Of a DNA stretch of 64,000 nt, positions 11,947 through 21,516 are shown one piece after another. Made by a program: the position numbers and the translations under genes. The notes beneath the pieces were generated by a model. That model saw only the letters and a program-made list of their open reading frames with translations, had not been told where the DNA came from and ran no database searches. Numbering within the stretch: the stretch's first letter is position 1; each line of letters begins with the position of its first letter. Origin of the DNA: Spongospora subterranea f. sp. subterranea (Eukaryota; Endomyxa: Phytomyxea; Phytomyxea; Plasmodiophorida); the NCBI GenBank assembly GCA_049724395.1, contig JAUGWO010000001.1:62001-126000 (forward strand), given 5' to 3'.

Positions 11947-13108
11947 ATGGATTTTTTCTCGGTTCAAAAATTTGGCACGGGTACGCTTGTAAAAGTGCTG
12001 GTTGTTCAATTGAGGTTTCATTTGGCGGATTGTTGTCTTTTCGCACTCGACAAAAATACCCATTCCATCGTTCAGGCGTTCTCCTCGGATGTGTGGCCCC
12101 GTCTTCAATTACAGCACCATATTTACTCCATTATTCACGATCGGTATATTGCACATGATCGGGTCGGGTGTATTAGTCTCCCAATGTGCTGGTCCTAGGT
12201 GCCAGGCCGATCGGGAGCTAGACCTATTACGAGCCAGAAACATGGTTCGCCTGTTTAGGATCGATGGGATTCCTCCACGCCCGTTAATCGTTGTTGTGCT
12301 GACATCGGATTTCGTCGATTTTGTTCGTCGCAACATCCCATCTCACACTGTAATAAGTCAGTTTCTCTCTACAATTATCCCTTCGTTTCTCGTTATTTGT
12401 CACCTATAACATGAAATTATTTTGTCAAACCTCATATCGCCGAATGTTTTGACACTGACCACAAATGCACCGGTTTTTGAACTCGACTGTTTTACACAAT
12501 TTTGGCTAGTGCAACAATAACGAATGTTGATTAGGTTTCTTTTCGTCAGAATGCATATTTTCATCGGTTCTCATCTTTTTCTGAATCTTCATCGTAGATG
12601 CCTTTCTGAATGAGATGCGTGCTTTCACCCAGACAAACGCGGATCGCCACGATCTACGAGAGCGGTTGAAAACGGTTCACGACGCCGATCCCATTTCGTA
12701 TAAGCTTTGCCTCTCCTCGAAAACCAACACGCCTCAATGTTTTCCAGAGTACTATTCCAGTACGGATTGGTTGTCAATCGAACCGAGTCGATGCTGTCGT
12801 TTTCAATCCCTGAATGTGGCCGATTTATTCACCATCTAATTCAAGGTCGTCTCGAGCTGGTTGCCGTTATCAAGCGTCGTAAACAATCTCGCAATCGCAC
12901 CGTACAGGTAAACTGTTTTCAAGGATTTTGATTTTTTTTTAATTGGATTTAGGCACTTGAAAAAACTGCTTTGAAGAAGTCGATGTTGTCGTCGCTGTTC
13001 ATTCTGCAGGATTTGATTGCACTAGGAGTGCTTGAGAGACGCTCTGTGTCCAACGATCATGGAACAACGATCGCCGTGGTGCAAATTGCTGACGAATCCC
13101 TTTTATGA
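11947..13108 (+). CDS. STK19: STK19-like winged-helix protein
   Basis: STK19 is a nuclear DNA-binding tandem winged-helix protein, recently tied to transcription-coupled repair. Exon 1 (11947-12143, tentative ATG) encodes RLQLQHHIYSIIHDR and splices in phase to exon 2 at 12199: CQADRELDLLRARNMVRLF, matching human DRTVADRQLKELQ followed by the IRIVQL strand, and the FVDFV segment. A later exon (about 12599-12692, DAFLNEMRAFTQTNADRHDL) joins at 12744 to VLFQYGLVVNRTESMLSFS and IPECGRFIHHLIQGRLEL, matching human VPGAGRFIKYFVKGRQAVL. The last exon (from 12953) gives SLFILQDLIALGVLERRSVS, matching YHVHDLIGAQLVDCIST, then stops. The N-terminal extension of animals is missing. Exon 2's 3' end and the first exon are uncertain. 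Confidence 0.8.
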
Positions 13109-13144
13109 ATGATGAAATCCGTTACTGGGTAGTCTCCCACAGGT

Positions 13145-13404
13145 TAAATCAAAAACTGTTTTAAATGCTGCTCCCGTCGCCAAACCGGTATGCCCCGTGG
13201 CAAAGCTATCTGATAAACCTAAACTTGATTGGGAAACTGTCATCCAAAACGTCAATTCCTGTCAGTTAACTGCATTCGATCTTTGTGGCACAAGGGTATG
13301 TCACGAGAACTGGCCACAGTTCGGATTGCTGCATGTTGTTTCAATGTCGCAGGCTCCAGTTCGTATCTGGCGATGCTCAGTCCACATTATGGTCTGATCA
13401 TTAA
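13145..13404 (+). CDS. Short two-exon frame downstream of STK19, unknown
   Basis: A frame with KPKLDWETVIQNVNSCQLTA then FDLCGTR splices across a good 62-nt GTATGT...CAG intron (about 13290-13351) to LQFVSGDAQSTLWSDH and TAA. The join is in phase. No ATG is visible in frame, so it may be an inner or 3' exon of a longer gene. No family recognised. Confidence 0.3.
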
Positions 13405-13805
13405 CGGCGGTTTCGATGATCTAGCCTCGGCAAAGACGAATGAACATATCCGGAGCCTTATGATAAGACGCTGGGAAAACGGTCGTGGCACCAATGTGTC
13501 GTCGAACAGTTCGGTTTGATCACGTCGAAGAGGACCGTTCTCGGTTTTCTTCTAAAGAGTTTTTGCGAAAGGGATGAGTAGAACACGACTCCACACCGGC
13601 CATTACTATATTGCCGGGAAAAATCTTGCATGATCGAACAACCACAGTCGGGTTTTAGCTTGACTGCAATGGTCGAACAATGTTCATCTGGAGCCAGGGC
13701 GCATCCTTGGCTATACCGGGACCATACGAATTCGTCGACAACACCGTCCCATGACCGTTTCCCAGTTTCTTATCGTAAAGATTGGAGATTCGGTTTTTTG
13801 AGACT

Positions 13806-13915
13806 CGACAACATGTTCTGTAACAGGGGCGACTTAACAGGTGGCCTTGTAACGATTTGTGTTGAACTGGTCCCTACGATACGACAACATGTTCTGTAAC
13901 AGGGGCGACTTAACA
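13806..13915. repeat. 34-bp perfect direct repeat
   Basis: CGACAACATGTTCTGTAACA plus the next 14 bases occur at 13806-13839 and again, unchanged, at 13882-13915 (76-bp period). Confidence 0.85.
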
Positions 13916-14082
13916 ACCTGAGCCTTTGGCGATTTTGTGCTTGAAACTACTGGCTCTTGTCTGGTGTCTGGACATTACGGCCCACGGTCCACGGCATTTG
14001 AAAACCCTCGACCACAGCAACAGGTTAAGGTTGGACTTGGACAAACGCATCGATTCTGACTGGCGATTGACCGAATTGCGAA

Positions 14083-14871
14083 ATGTCAATGGCGCCGGTG
14101 GACGACGAAAACAAACCTGGCTCTCCCAACACCCAACAGGCAAATTCTGAGAATACACCCGTCGCTGATGAGGCGGAAGATCCCGTAAGCAAATTGGACT
14201 CAGTTCGTGACATGCACTGGCAATTGCACAAATTCTGGGGCGCGCACGGGGAAAGATTTCAGCGTATTTGGGAGACCATGACCCCTACTGCTAGGCGGGA
14301 ATTATTCCAGATTGTTAGCCCTGATGCACCTGAAAACCCTTCACTGCCCTATATTACAATCAATGGGAGAAGAACTATGGTTGACACATCCTCAATTCAT
14401 TTGATTCCCGAGTTCTGTATCGAATCATTAGTGAACGAAAAGAACCTTGTGCAGACATTCAACTTGTGGACATTGCCTCCGTTGGACGTTGTCGCCTGGG
14501 AGGCCCTGAAGTTCACTCGATTCAAGGTCAGCCAAGGGCACCTCAAGCTAGAGGAGGCTGAAGACGAAAACGAGTTCGTGTTTATCCTGGGCGAGCGTTT
14601 TGGCCAACATGCCCGGATGCGCCAAGATGCAGACACAACGGAAGTCTTGAACATGAACAGGACGAAGCGTCGAGGTGCTCTTTCCACAGTTCCAGAATTT
14701 TCCTTAGTTGAAGATCGATTGTATCGGGGCATGACAATATTATCGACGTTCGCGGAAGAGTTTGCGAACGCCTACATAGAGGCGGGAAGAGGATCGTCTG
14801 GAGACGGGCTCGCTGTTGAAGTTGAAGAAGCTGATGCCTCCGCAGGCACCGTACTTCCAAGAAGAAAATAA
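14083..14871 (+). CDS. Unknown acidic protein, 262 aa
   Basis: Single open exon from ATG 14083 (MSMAPVDDENKPGSPNTQQA) to TAA at 14869-14871, the stop overlapping an AATAAA. The first 40 residues are disordered and acidic, then a folded-looking region with many Trp and Phe (HWQLHKFWGAHGERFQRIWE, TPTARRELFQIVSPDAPENP, LWTLPPLDVVAWEALKF) and an acidic C terminus (EVEEADASAGTVLPRRK). The TPTARRELFQIVSPDAPE motif recalls fungal and protist proteins of unknown function with a similar helix, but I cannot name the family. No signal peptide or membrane segment, so probably cytosolic or nuclear. Confidence 0.7.
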   Translation: MSMAPVDDENKPGSPNTQQANSENTPVADEAEDPVSKLDSVRDMHWQLHKFWGAHGERFQRIWETMTPTARRELFQIVSPDAPENPSLPYITINGRRTMVDTSSIHLIPEFCIESLVNEKNLVQTFNLWTLPPLDVVAWEALKFTRFKVSQGHLKLEEAEDENEFVFILGERFGQHARMRQDADTTEVLNMNRTKRRGALSTVPEFSLVEDRLYRGMTILSTFAEEFANAYIEAGRGSSGDGLAVEVEEADASAGTVLPRRK

Positions 14872-15401
14872 ATACGCGGTGGAAAACGCCAAAATATTTT
14901 CCGCAGGAACAGTTTTTACTCTCAAGGAGTGGCATTTTTTTGCCTTCTGTTCATTGATGCTTTACGACATCGAATTACGTACCGGTTTTTTGGCACATCA
15001 AATCTAAGGAGTGCTGAGCTGGTTATATGAACTTACTCAGATAGCCTTCACTTCAATGTTGCAACATTCTGGATGTATCTTTGCCAGTATCAAGATATTG
15101 TGGGTCAAGGCCGCGTCGAGACCTTTCAGGGCCAGCGTCAAATCACTGTGCACCGGTAAATTCAGGCCATCGTCGACCTGGGCAAATTATTCAGGGGTCG
15201 CGTCGAGAGGTACTGTACGGCGTCAACTCACGTCCCGTAAACCCTAACACATTTGGCACAGTAGAGACTCAACGTCCCGCAAAGTACGGTAGAAATTTGG
15301 GAAAATGGGTATATTTAGGTCAGCGCCAACCAGGTCACTTAACGAAGGAGTGACCCTTCGTATCGACTTCCATCAGGTCTCTTCAATTGTCGATTTACGT
15401 C

Positions 15402-17354
15402 ATGATTAGATATGGGAGTATGCGAGCTGTGTTCAGCTCGGATGATTTCGAGGCTAGACCAGGTCAGATTGTGGTCGATTGTGAATCGGGCGTGATCGTG
15501 TCGACGTCGCGTGTTTGGCCTGTATCACGGAGCGGCCCGAACGATATCGATATTGTCGATTTCGGCAATTTGCTGCTTTTCCCAGGTTTGGTGGACAGTC
15601 ATGTGCACGTCAACGATCCAGGCCGAGGTTATGACGCCATCTCATGACTGTGTATGTTGCCCCTCAAGTTGTCCTCAGATCATTGGGAGCGTTTCGATTG
15701 CGCAACGAAGGTCGCACTCGTTCACATATTACACTCAGACTCTGAGCGAATGGTTTAGGCTGCTGTAGCTGGAGGAACCTGCACCATTGGTAAAGTCCAC
15801 TATCGACTCATCTTGGTAAACATTGTGTTGATGTTTTTGCTCAGGCGACATGCCACTGAATTGTATTCCGGTAAAATCGTTGTTGTTTTCTTTGCGAATA
15901 TGGTTTGCGTTGCAGTAAACTCGGAACGAGTTATTGTTTGCAATGTCGTTGAACCGACAGAAAATGATCGAGGTTCCTTAGGTGACAACCACAAGAGCGG
16001 CTGTAGATCAAAAGAAACTTGCATGTGAAGCGAAATTATGGACAGACGTGTGTCTGATCGGGGGTCTTGTTCCAGATAATGCATCGTCGCCTGCGCTGAC
16101 CGAGCTGATAACGGCCGGCGTTGTTTCAGTGAAGGTATGTATCGAGAGATCACGTCTGACTGATTGCCTCATCAGTTGCCAGGCGTTTATGTGCCATTCT
16201 GGTATCGACGATTATCCAAAGTCCGACATTTTAAATTTGGAAACGGCAATGCCAACCCTTGCATCTAACGGTATCCCCTTAATGGTTCATGCCGGTAGAA
16301 TTCCACTCGAAGTTATTGACCATTTTTGACATCATTCTCTAGAACTTGAATGTTGTTCGTCGCCCGAAACTCCCCCAACTTTAACACCGGATCCCCGTGC
16401 GTACTCAACGTTCTTAGCGTCGCGCCCAGAATCGATGGAAACGTCTGCTATTGACGCCATTTTGCATTTATGCGAACTGTTGGTGGTACATCAACAAAGG
16501 TCCCCAATGTATTTTTGAAGTTTCGTGTTGGCAGGTATAATTGCCCGATTCACATCGTCCATTTGAGCTCAGCCGCGACATTGCCGGCGTTGATCTCAGC
16601 TCGCCAACGCGGTCTCCCCGTTACTGTCGAGACCTGCCCTCATTACTTGTGCTTTTGCGCTGAAGATATATCCGATGGTCAAACCGTTTTCAAAGTATTC
16701 TCGCCCGGAACGGTATCTGGCCACTTCTGATCTCGCGATTTCCCAGTGTTGCCCGCCGATAAGGGAGAAATCCAATCAGGATCAATTGTGGGATGCGCTG
16801 CTGAACGGGGACATCGACATGATCGTATCGGATCACTCTCCTTCTCCGCCGGAGCTAAAGTGCATCGGCTCTGGGAACTTCATGGCAGCCTGGGGAGGGA
16901 TAGCTGGTCTCCAATTTAGACTTCTGTAGGACCAACATTGATCTCTGTCCTGGCGATTTCTCAAATACCTGTCATCAGCGCGATTTGGACCGCAGGACAA
17001 AGTAGATCAATACATTTTGGCCATCTCGCCAAGTGGCTCTGCGAATCTCCTGCGAACTTGGTAATCATTCCCACCCTCACCGGTTCTTTTGGTTTAAACC
17101 GTCTTCAGCTGGGGCAGTTTGGGCGTAAAGGGCGTCTCGCTGCGGGATATGACGCTGATTTCGTAGTTTGGGACCCAGATGGCACATCGACCGTTTCTAC
17201 AGTTCACCATCTGCATAAGCAAACGCCATACTCCACTATGAAGTTTCGAGGAAGAATCCACTTGACCTATCGCGCAGGGACGGTCGTATTCGCGTACGAT
17301 GGGGAGAAATTTGGGCGGGCAACAGGCAGGATATTGGCGAAAAGGGTCGGGTGA
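15402..17354 (+). CDS. Allantoinase (cyclic amidohydrolase)
   Basis: Hydrolyses allantoin to allantoate in purine breakdown; binuclear metal enzyme. About eight or nine short exons. Exon 1 (15402-15627) carries the HxH metal motif in [16 protein letters not shown]; then [11 protein letters not shown] (15679-15710), [19 protein letters not shown] (allantoinase MPLNSIPPT), [29 protein letters not shown] with the Lys expected to be carboxylated, [25 protein letters not shown] with the next metal His, [10 protein letters not shown], and [14 protein letters not shown] with the catalytic Asp. The last exon carries [18 protein letters not shown] and ends KRVG. MPLN and SDHSP favour allantoinase over dihydropyrimidinase. 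All catalytic residues I expect are present. It is convergent with the gene at 17480. Confidence 0.9.
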
Positions 17355-17479
17355 TGGGGGTGTGATCACCCATACAACCGCTGTATCGCCAGATGCCTTT
17401 CCCTCGGGAATATCATCAACTAAACTGATTAGTTTTCTGTTTATTTGAATACGAGTGTCGTAATTAATGAAGCTCTGGG

Positions 17480-18439
17480 TCACGGTCTCGAAATTCTCGG
17501 GACGGATGCGGGTCGCAAGAGCGGCGGTGCCGTTCCAGCCGGGATCGGCATTGACCTGAGCCCGGCCGACGGCCTTGGCCCATCCGGGTTTGATGCCGAG
17601 CTGTACCCGTAAGGCACAGGCACATCACATTCCTCATCCTGAACAATCTCAACCGTTTGCCGTTGCTGAACGATCGCTGGAACCGGTGGGGCCGGCGTCG
17701 GCACGATGACCGGGCCGTTGGTGACGGGTGGAGCCGTTTCCTTCGATGGGCAGGCTCCAAGCGTGGCGCCCTTCTCTAGGAACTCACCCAGCGACTCAAC
17801 AGGCACCTTGATGTTGGTCAACACGTGGGGAAGGCAAATAGGAACGTGCACTGCCTTGGCGTCCGATGTGGTCGGTGCTGGTGTGGTCGGTGATGGTGTA
17901 ATCGTCGCCTTCTTCTTTGGTGCTTTAGTTGCCCTCTGAGGATTCTTGGATTTCCGAGGCGATTTCGTGTTGTTCTGAGGCAGATGGACGTCCGGAAGCG
18001 GAGTCGTGTTATTTTGGGGCAGCGGGGCGTCCGGTGGCGTTTTCGTGTCGTTGCGAATCTCGACGCTGGTCGGCGGCGCCTTTGTCAGGTTCAGAGACGT
18101 CGGAGGCGGCGAGGTTGGTGTATCAGGAGGCGGTGACGTTGTAGCCGGCGGGCAACTGCCTAATTTCCCACCTTGTTTCAAGTACGCTTCGACCAGGTCG
18201 GCTTCGACCTCGACAGTTTGCTGATCTGATGTGCACAAAGTCTGGGTGGATTTCGCCGTTGCTGGTGTCGTGCCACCGCCGCCGCCTTTCTTCACCCCCG
18301 TCCCCGGTCCGACATTATCGCCATTCCCTTGGCCGATATTGACGATGATGTCGTTCCCGTACCCTTTGTTGGATTGCGCCATCGACGCGTAACTGGCCAG
18401 GAGGACGATGCACGTCATGAGAACAGCATTTCGATCCAT
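17480..18439 (-). CDS. Secreted mucin-like protein with two CxxxVxxYLxxGxxLGxCP modules
   Basis: Single exon, 319 aa, ATG 18439. Signal peptide MDRNAVLMTCIVLLASYASM. A Gly-rich segment (KKGGGGG) is followed by a first module, LCTSDQQTVEVEADLVEAYL with KQGGKLGSCP, then a long Pro/Thr/Asn-rich stretch with many NNT and NLT N-glycosylation sequons and Lys-rich patches, then a second module, ICLPHVLTNIKVPVESLGEF with LEKGATLGACP. The module spacing (Cys, Val-rich strand, YL, four residues, LG, Cys-Pro) resembles the HLAHGDTLGxC motif seen in bacterial and protist extracellular proteins. The tail is Pro/Arg-rich. Likely cell-surface or wall glycoprotein; function unknown. Confidence 0.8.
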   Translation of the reverse strand: MDRNAVLMTCIVLLASYASMAQSNKGYGNDIIVNIGQGNGDNVGPGTGVKKGGGGGTTPATAKSTQTLCTSDQQTVEVEADLVEAYLKQGGKLGSCPPATTSPPPDTPTSPPPTSLNLTKAPPTSVEIRNDTKTPPDAPLPQNNTTPLPDVHLPQNNTKSPRKSKNPQRATKAPKKKATITPSPTTPAPTTSDAKAVHVPICLPHVLTNIKVPVESLGEFLEKGATLGACPSKETAPPVTNGPVIVPTPAPPVPAIVQQRQTVEIVQDEECDVPVPYGYSSASNPDGPRPSAGLRSMPIPAGTAPPLLRPASVPRISRP

Positions 18440-18721
18440 CGATTAAATAAAGTGTTGGCAATGTCGAGACCCGTTAGTAAATGCAGCTAGCCGATGAGTC
18501 AATCATCATGAAATTATCTACAAAACTGCCAAACTTGACTCATTTCCACAGCAGCGGGTGGTGGAACAGAGAGTTAGGTCCTGTGCGATTAATCTGGACC
18601 AATATCGGTTGTCATCGCCAACGGCGACTGTGGAATATCACACAATCGCCACAATGAACGAGAAGCAATTTGGGTTTTATGATGTTTTAGATGATGGGTG
18701 GGAATATCGGGCCAGGATCGA

Positions 18722-19051
18722 TCAGTGATAGTAGTCATTGTATGGGAGATGGCGATCGTGATCCAATCCGCCATGGGCCATATCGACCATCTCATCGTGA
18801 CTCAAATGGTCGCGATCATGGCCATGATGATACCCGTGGTGATGATCGCCCTCGTCGTCGCCGTCGTCGTTATGATAGGGGACCGGGACGTGATCCTGGA
18901 CCGAGATCTCGACCTCGATCTCGTGCTCCTTTCCCTCCCGATGGGCCAGGTCCTCCTCGTTCCTGTGCGCGTCCCGGAAATCGTCTTCCGACGCGATCGC
19001 CACGGCCATCGCCATCGCCATCAGCACCACGATCATCACTGTTTCGTTCAT
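18722..19051 (-). CDS. Secreted His/Asp-rich protein, unassigned singleton
   Basis: 109 aa from ATG 19051, chosen because it starts a signal peptide (MNETVMIVVLMAMAMAVAIA); an in-frame Met further upstream would bury it. The mature part begins acidic (SEDDFRDAHRNEEDLAHREG), then a charged linker, then DDGDDEGDHHHGYHHGHDRD and a tail LDHDRHLPYNDYYH. It lacks both the KDKS and AGDT cores. Single exon. Confidence 0.7.
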   Translation of the reverse strand: MNETVMIVVLMAMAMAVAIASEDDFRDAHRNEEDLAHREGKEHEIEVEISVQDHVPVPYHNDDGDDEGDHHHGYHHGHDRDHLSHDEMVDMAHGGLDHDRHLPYNDYYH

Positions 19052-19688
19052 GGAGCTCCTCGTTTTGAGTTGTTTGAAATGTTGTGTGGAATGGGGCGAG
19101 TTTACCAATCTGACCCTGAACCCGACACCCACCCGGTTCCGGTTGGCTCAACATATCGGGTTCGTTCCGATAATGCTCCAACCGTGACTCATCGTTCGTG
19201 GCAGTTCGATGATCGTCCTGATCGATACTGTATTCCCTGGGCCCATCCGCCCACACGATTTCATTGTCGCCAACTCTGATAATACAGTCGACTCGACCGG
19301 GCCACTCCTCTCAACAAAACGCAATTGCAGTGCGACTTTTGTCACGATCAATCGCTCTTTCGTTGGCCAGTTTGCGGTGCCTATCTTCCTGTCGCCAACA
19401 ATATGTGTCGCCGAATAGCATCGCTCAATCCGGACCCGCTCCCTGGAATCAAAAACAGGAAATCGCCGATGTCAATGGGCCCTGCGCAGGCGGGCGTCAA
19501 CTGACCAATGGGCAATCGATTGATCAGTTGACCCCGAATATGATGATCGCGATGACAGCGAGACGAGCGGTTGACGGCTGACGGGAACCCCAATCAAATT
19601 CGGCACAGATTGGGGGACGTCTTCCCCCCCGATCGGCGACTCGGCGAATAATCCATGGCAGAAACATTCGGCGAAATCGATCGACGAG

Positions 19689-20030
19689 ATGACCATGGGC
19701 GACCTCGACGAATGGCGAAGCGTTCACCGAACGCTGTCCTTCGACCTGGCGTTCCCCAACCTCTACGGCGTCATATTTCTCAAGCAGATACCGGCGCAAG
19801 GCAACGGCAACGGCAACGCCCCGCCGCCGACACCAGAAGACCCGCCCAAAAAATTCAAGTCGATGCAACGTCTGCCGCCCGGTCGGGCGAGGTTCGTCGT
19901 CAATCGCCTCCGACACGTCTCTATCCTCGAGGAACCCGACCTGAAACCGGACCCCATTTCCAACCGTTTACCCGTATTCGAGAAGATAGCGCCGTCCAGA
20001 GACTCACCAGAACTTCTTCTTCGCTGTTAA
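19689..20030 (+). CDS. Possible 113-residue protein, unknown
   Basis: ORF with two nearby ATGs (MTMGDLDEWRSVHRTLSFDL). Protein-like mix of hydrophobic and charged residues (LAFPNLYGVIFLKQIP), then a Pro/Asn-Gly linker and a basic middle. Stop TAATAA at 20028. An overlapping plus ORF (19655-20149) is very Arg-rich and looks like a shadow. No family recognised. Confidence 0.4.
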   Translation: MTMGDLDEWRSVHRTLSFDLAFPNLYGVIFLKQIPAQGNGNGNAPPPTPEDPPKKFKSMQRLPPGRARFVVNRLRHVSILEEPDLKPDPISNRLPVFEKIAPSRDSPELLLRC

Positions 20031-20392
20031 TAAACGGGCTCCTCTTCCCCTGTTTTTGGCCGTTTTTGGTCTTGGCGAACACTGGCGCTGCGCTGTGGGT
20101 GAACGGGGGTCGTTCTCGATTTTCGGGGAACTTGGGGCGCAAAAAATAGGGCAGCGCCTTCGTCACGAAACTCCTTCTCGTCGATCGTTGTGTCGTGATT
20201 TCGGGGAGTGAATGGATTTGAAGGGCAAAATGGCGTTTGATAAATTGTGTTTATATTGTGCAGAGATTGCTAATTAAATGACCGAGGGCGGGGCGGGGTT
20301 TGTCGAACACAAAATCAGGAATGGGAATTAATGAGGGCGATGAGCGGTGAGCAGCGGGGTTATGGGGAAACACCCAGGGGATTGTCGACCGA

Positions 20393-21124
20393 TCAATCAT
20401 CGTGATGACCGTGATGATGATCCTCTTCATCGTCCAGATAGTGGGACAGGTGCTTGAACGCCTCGTCGTGCCCCTCGACATCGTCCCGATCGAAGTCGTC
20501 GGCGATGTGGTGCTCCTGTTCGTGGTTCTCGGAATCGTGATGGATCTCGGAATGGGAGTCCTTCCCGCTGACGACGGCGTTCAGATAGGCGATCGTCTTC
20601 ACCTTCGCCGTGTCCTTCACCTTCCCTTCGAGCTCGTGCACCCCGTCGTCCTTGTGGTAATCGTCATTATCGTACAGCTCGCGATCGGTATTGTCGCGCT
20701 CGAAATGGGATTCGTGTCCGCCGTGCGTTCCCTCATCGCCGTGATGATCGCCATGATGACCACCGCCGCCGCCGCCGCCGCCGTGTTTCCTGAACCCATG
20801 GAAATGGCGCCCTGGGCCATGGTAATCCCCATCATCGCCACCGTCATCATCATCGTCACCGTCATCGTCATGATGATGGTGATTGTCGAAATGATCGTCG
20901 TCGTCGTCGAATATGCCATGGCCGCCCTCGTAGTCGTCGCCGAACCCGTCGTAGAAATCCGCGAATTCGTCGCCCTCCTCATCGAACGCATTGTGTCGTG
21001 GGTGATGATGACGCCCTCCAGCGCCATGGTTCATCATATGGTGTTGGCCGAATCGCCCCCCGTTACGAAACGCCTCAGACAATCCGATGACCAGCGCCAT
21101 CATCACGATCGCCCTCCATATCAT
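20393..21124 (-). CDS. Secreted His/Asp/Gly-rich protein, KDKS family (member 3)
   Basis: Single exon, 243 aa. Signal peptide MIWRAIVMMALVIGLSEA, then QHHMMNHGAGGRHHHPRHNA, an Asp-run region (IFDDDDDHFDNHHHHDDDGD), a Gly8 run with HHGDHHGDEGTHGG, a charged linker, and the core ELEGKVKDTAKVKTIAYLNA followed by VVSGKDSHSEIHHDSENHE. It ends HLSHYLDDEEDHHHGHHDD. The core pairs it with the gene at 4711 (AVVSGKDSHSE against TVSGKDSHSE), but here the region has no intron. The opposite strand has a long ORF that is only its shadow. Confidence 0.85.
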   Translation of the reverse strand: MIWRAIVMMALVIGLSEAFRNGGRFGQHHMMNHGAGGRHHHPRHNAFDEEGDEFADFYDGFGDDYEGGHGIFDDDDDHFDNHHHHDDDGDDDDDGGDDGDYHGPGRHFHGFRKHGGGGGGGGHHGDHHGDEGTHGGHESHFERDNTDRELYDNDDYHKDDGVHELEGKVKDTAKVKTIAYLNAVVSGKDSHSEIHHDSENHEQEHHIADDFDRDDVEGHDEAFKHLSHYLDDEEDHHHGHHDD

Positions 21125-21516
21125 TTGGGTGATCGATGGGCGTTATTAAATATATAAGTGACGAGATGGGTGTAAAGTGTCCGATCACGACAGATATGTG
21201 TTGATTCATTGTCAGTGACTCAACATTGTCTGGCTGACACCCTCCTTATACACCCAATCCCAATTCCATTCGTCACTATCGTATATCCGATGTTCATTTA
21301 GGTTCATTTTTGTCCCGTTCCGCATCGTCAGCGTTTTAAACCCCAGTCAATCGCCTTGATCGATATCGATGTTGTACCAGTTCATGCCGCGTCAACAAAT
21401 GTAGATTTGGGGTCAATCGCAGTGGAGAATCAATATACATACACTAGAGTGTAGTATGCCAACGGCAGTACCCCAGTCCACGTTACACGGTGGGGCCACC
21501 CAGAGAGCCCAACGAG

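Noticed and set aside
17480-18439. Collagen-like or antifreeze-like interpretation of the Pro/Thr-rich protein
   Set aside because: No Gly-x-y or Thr-Ala-Ala periodicity; the stalk is an irregular mucin-type sequence.
18691-19068. Arg/Ser-rich plus-strand ORF resembling an SR protein
   Set aside because: Antisense frame of the His/Asp-rich gene at 18722; CGTCATGATC-type codons create Arg by chance.
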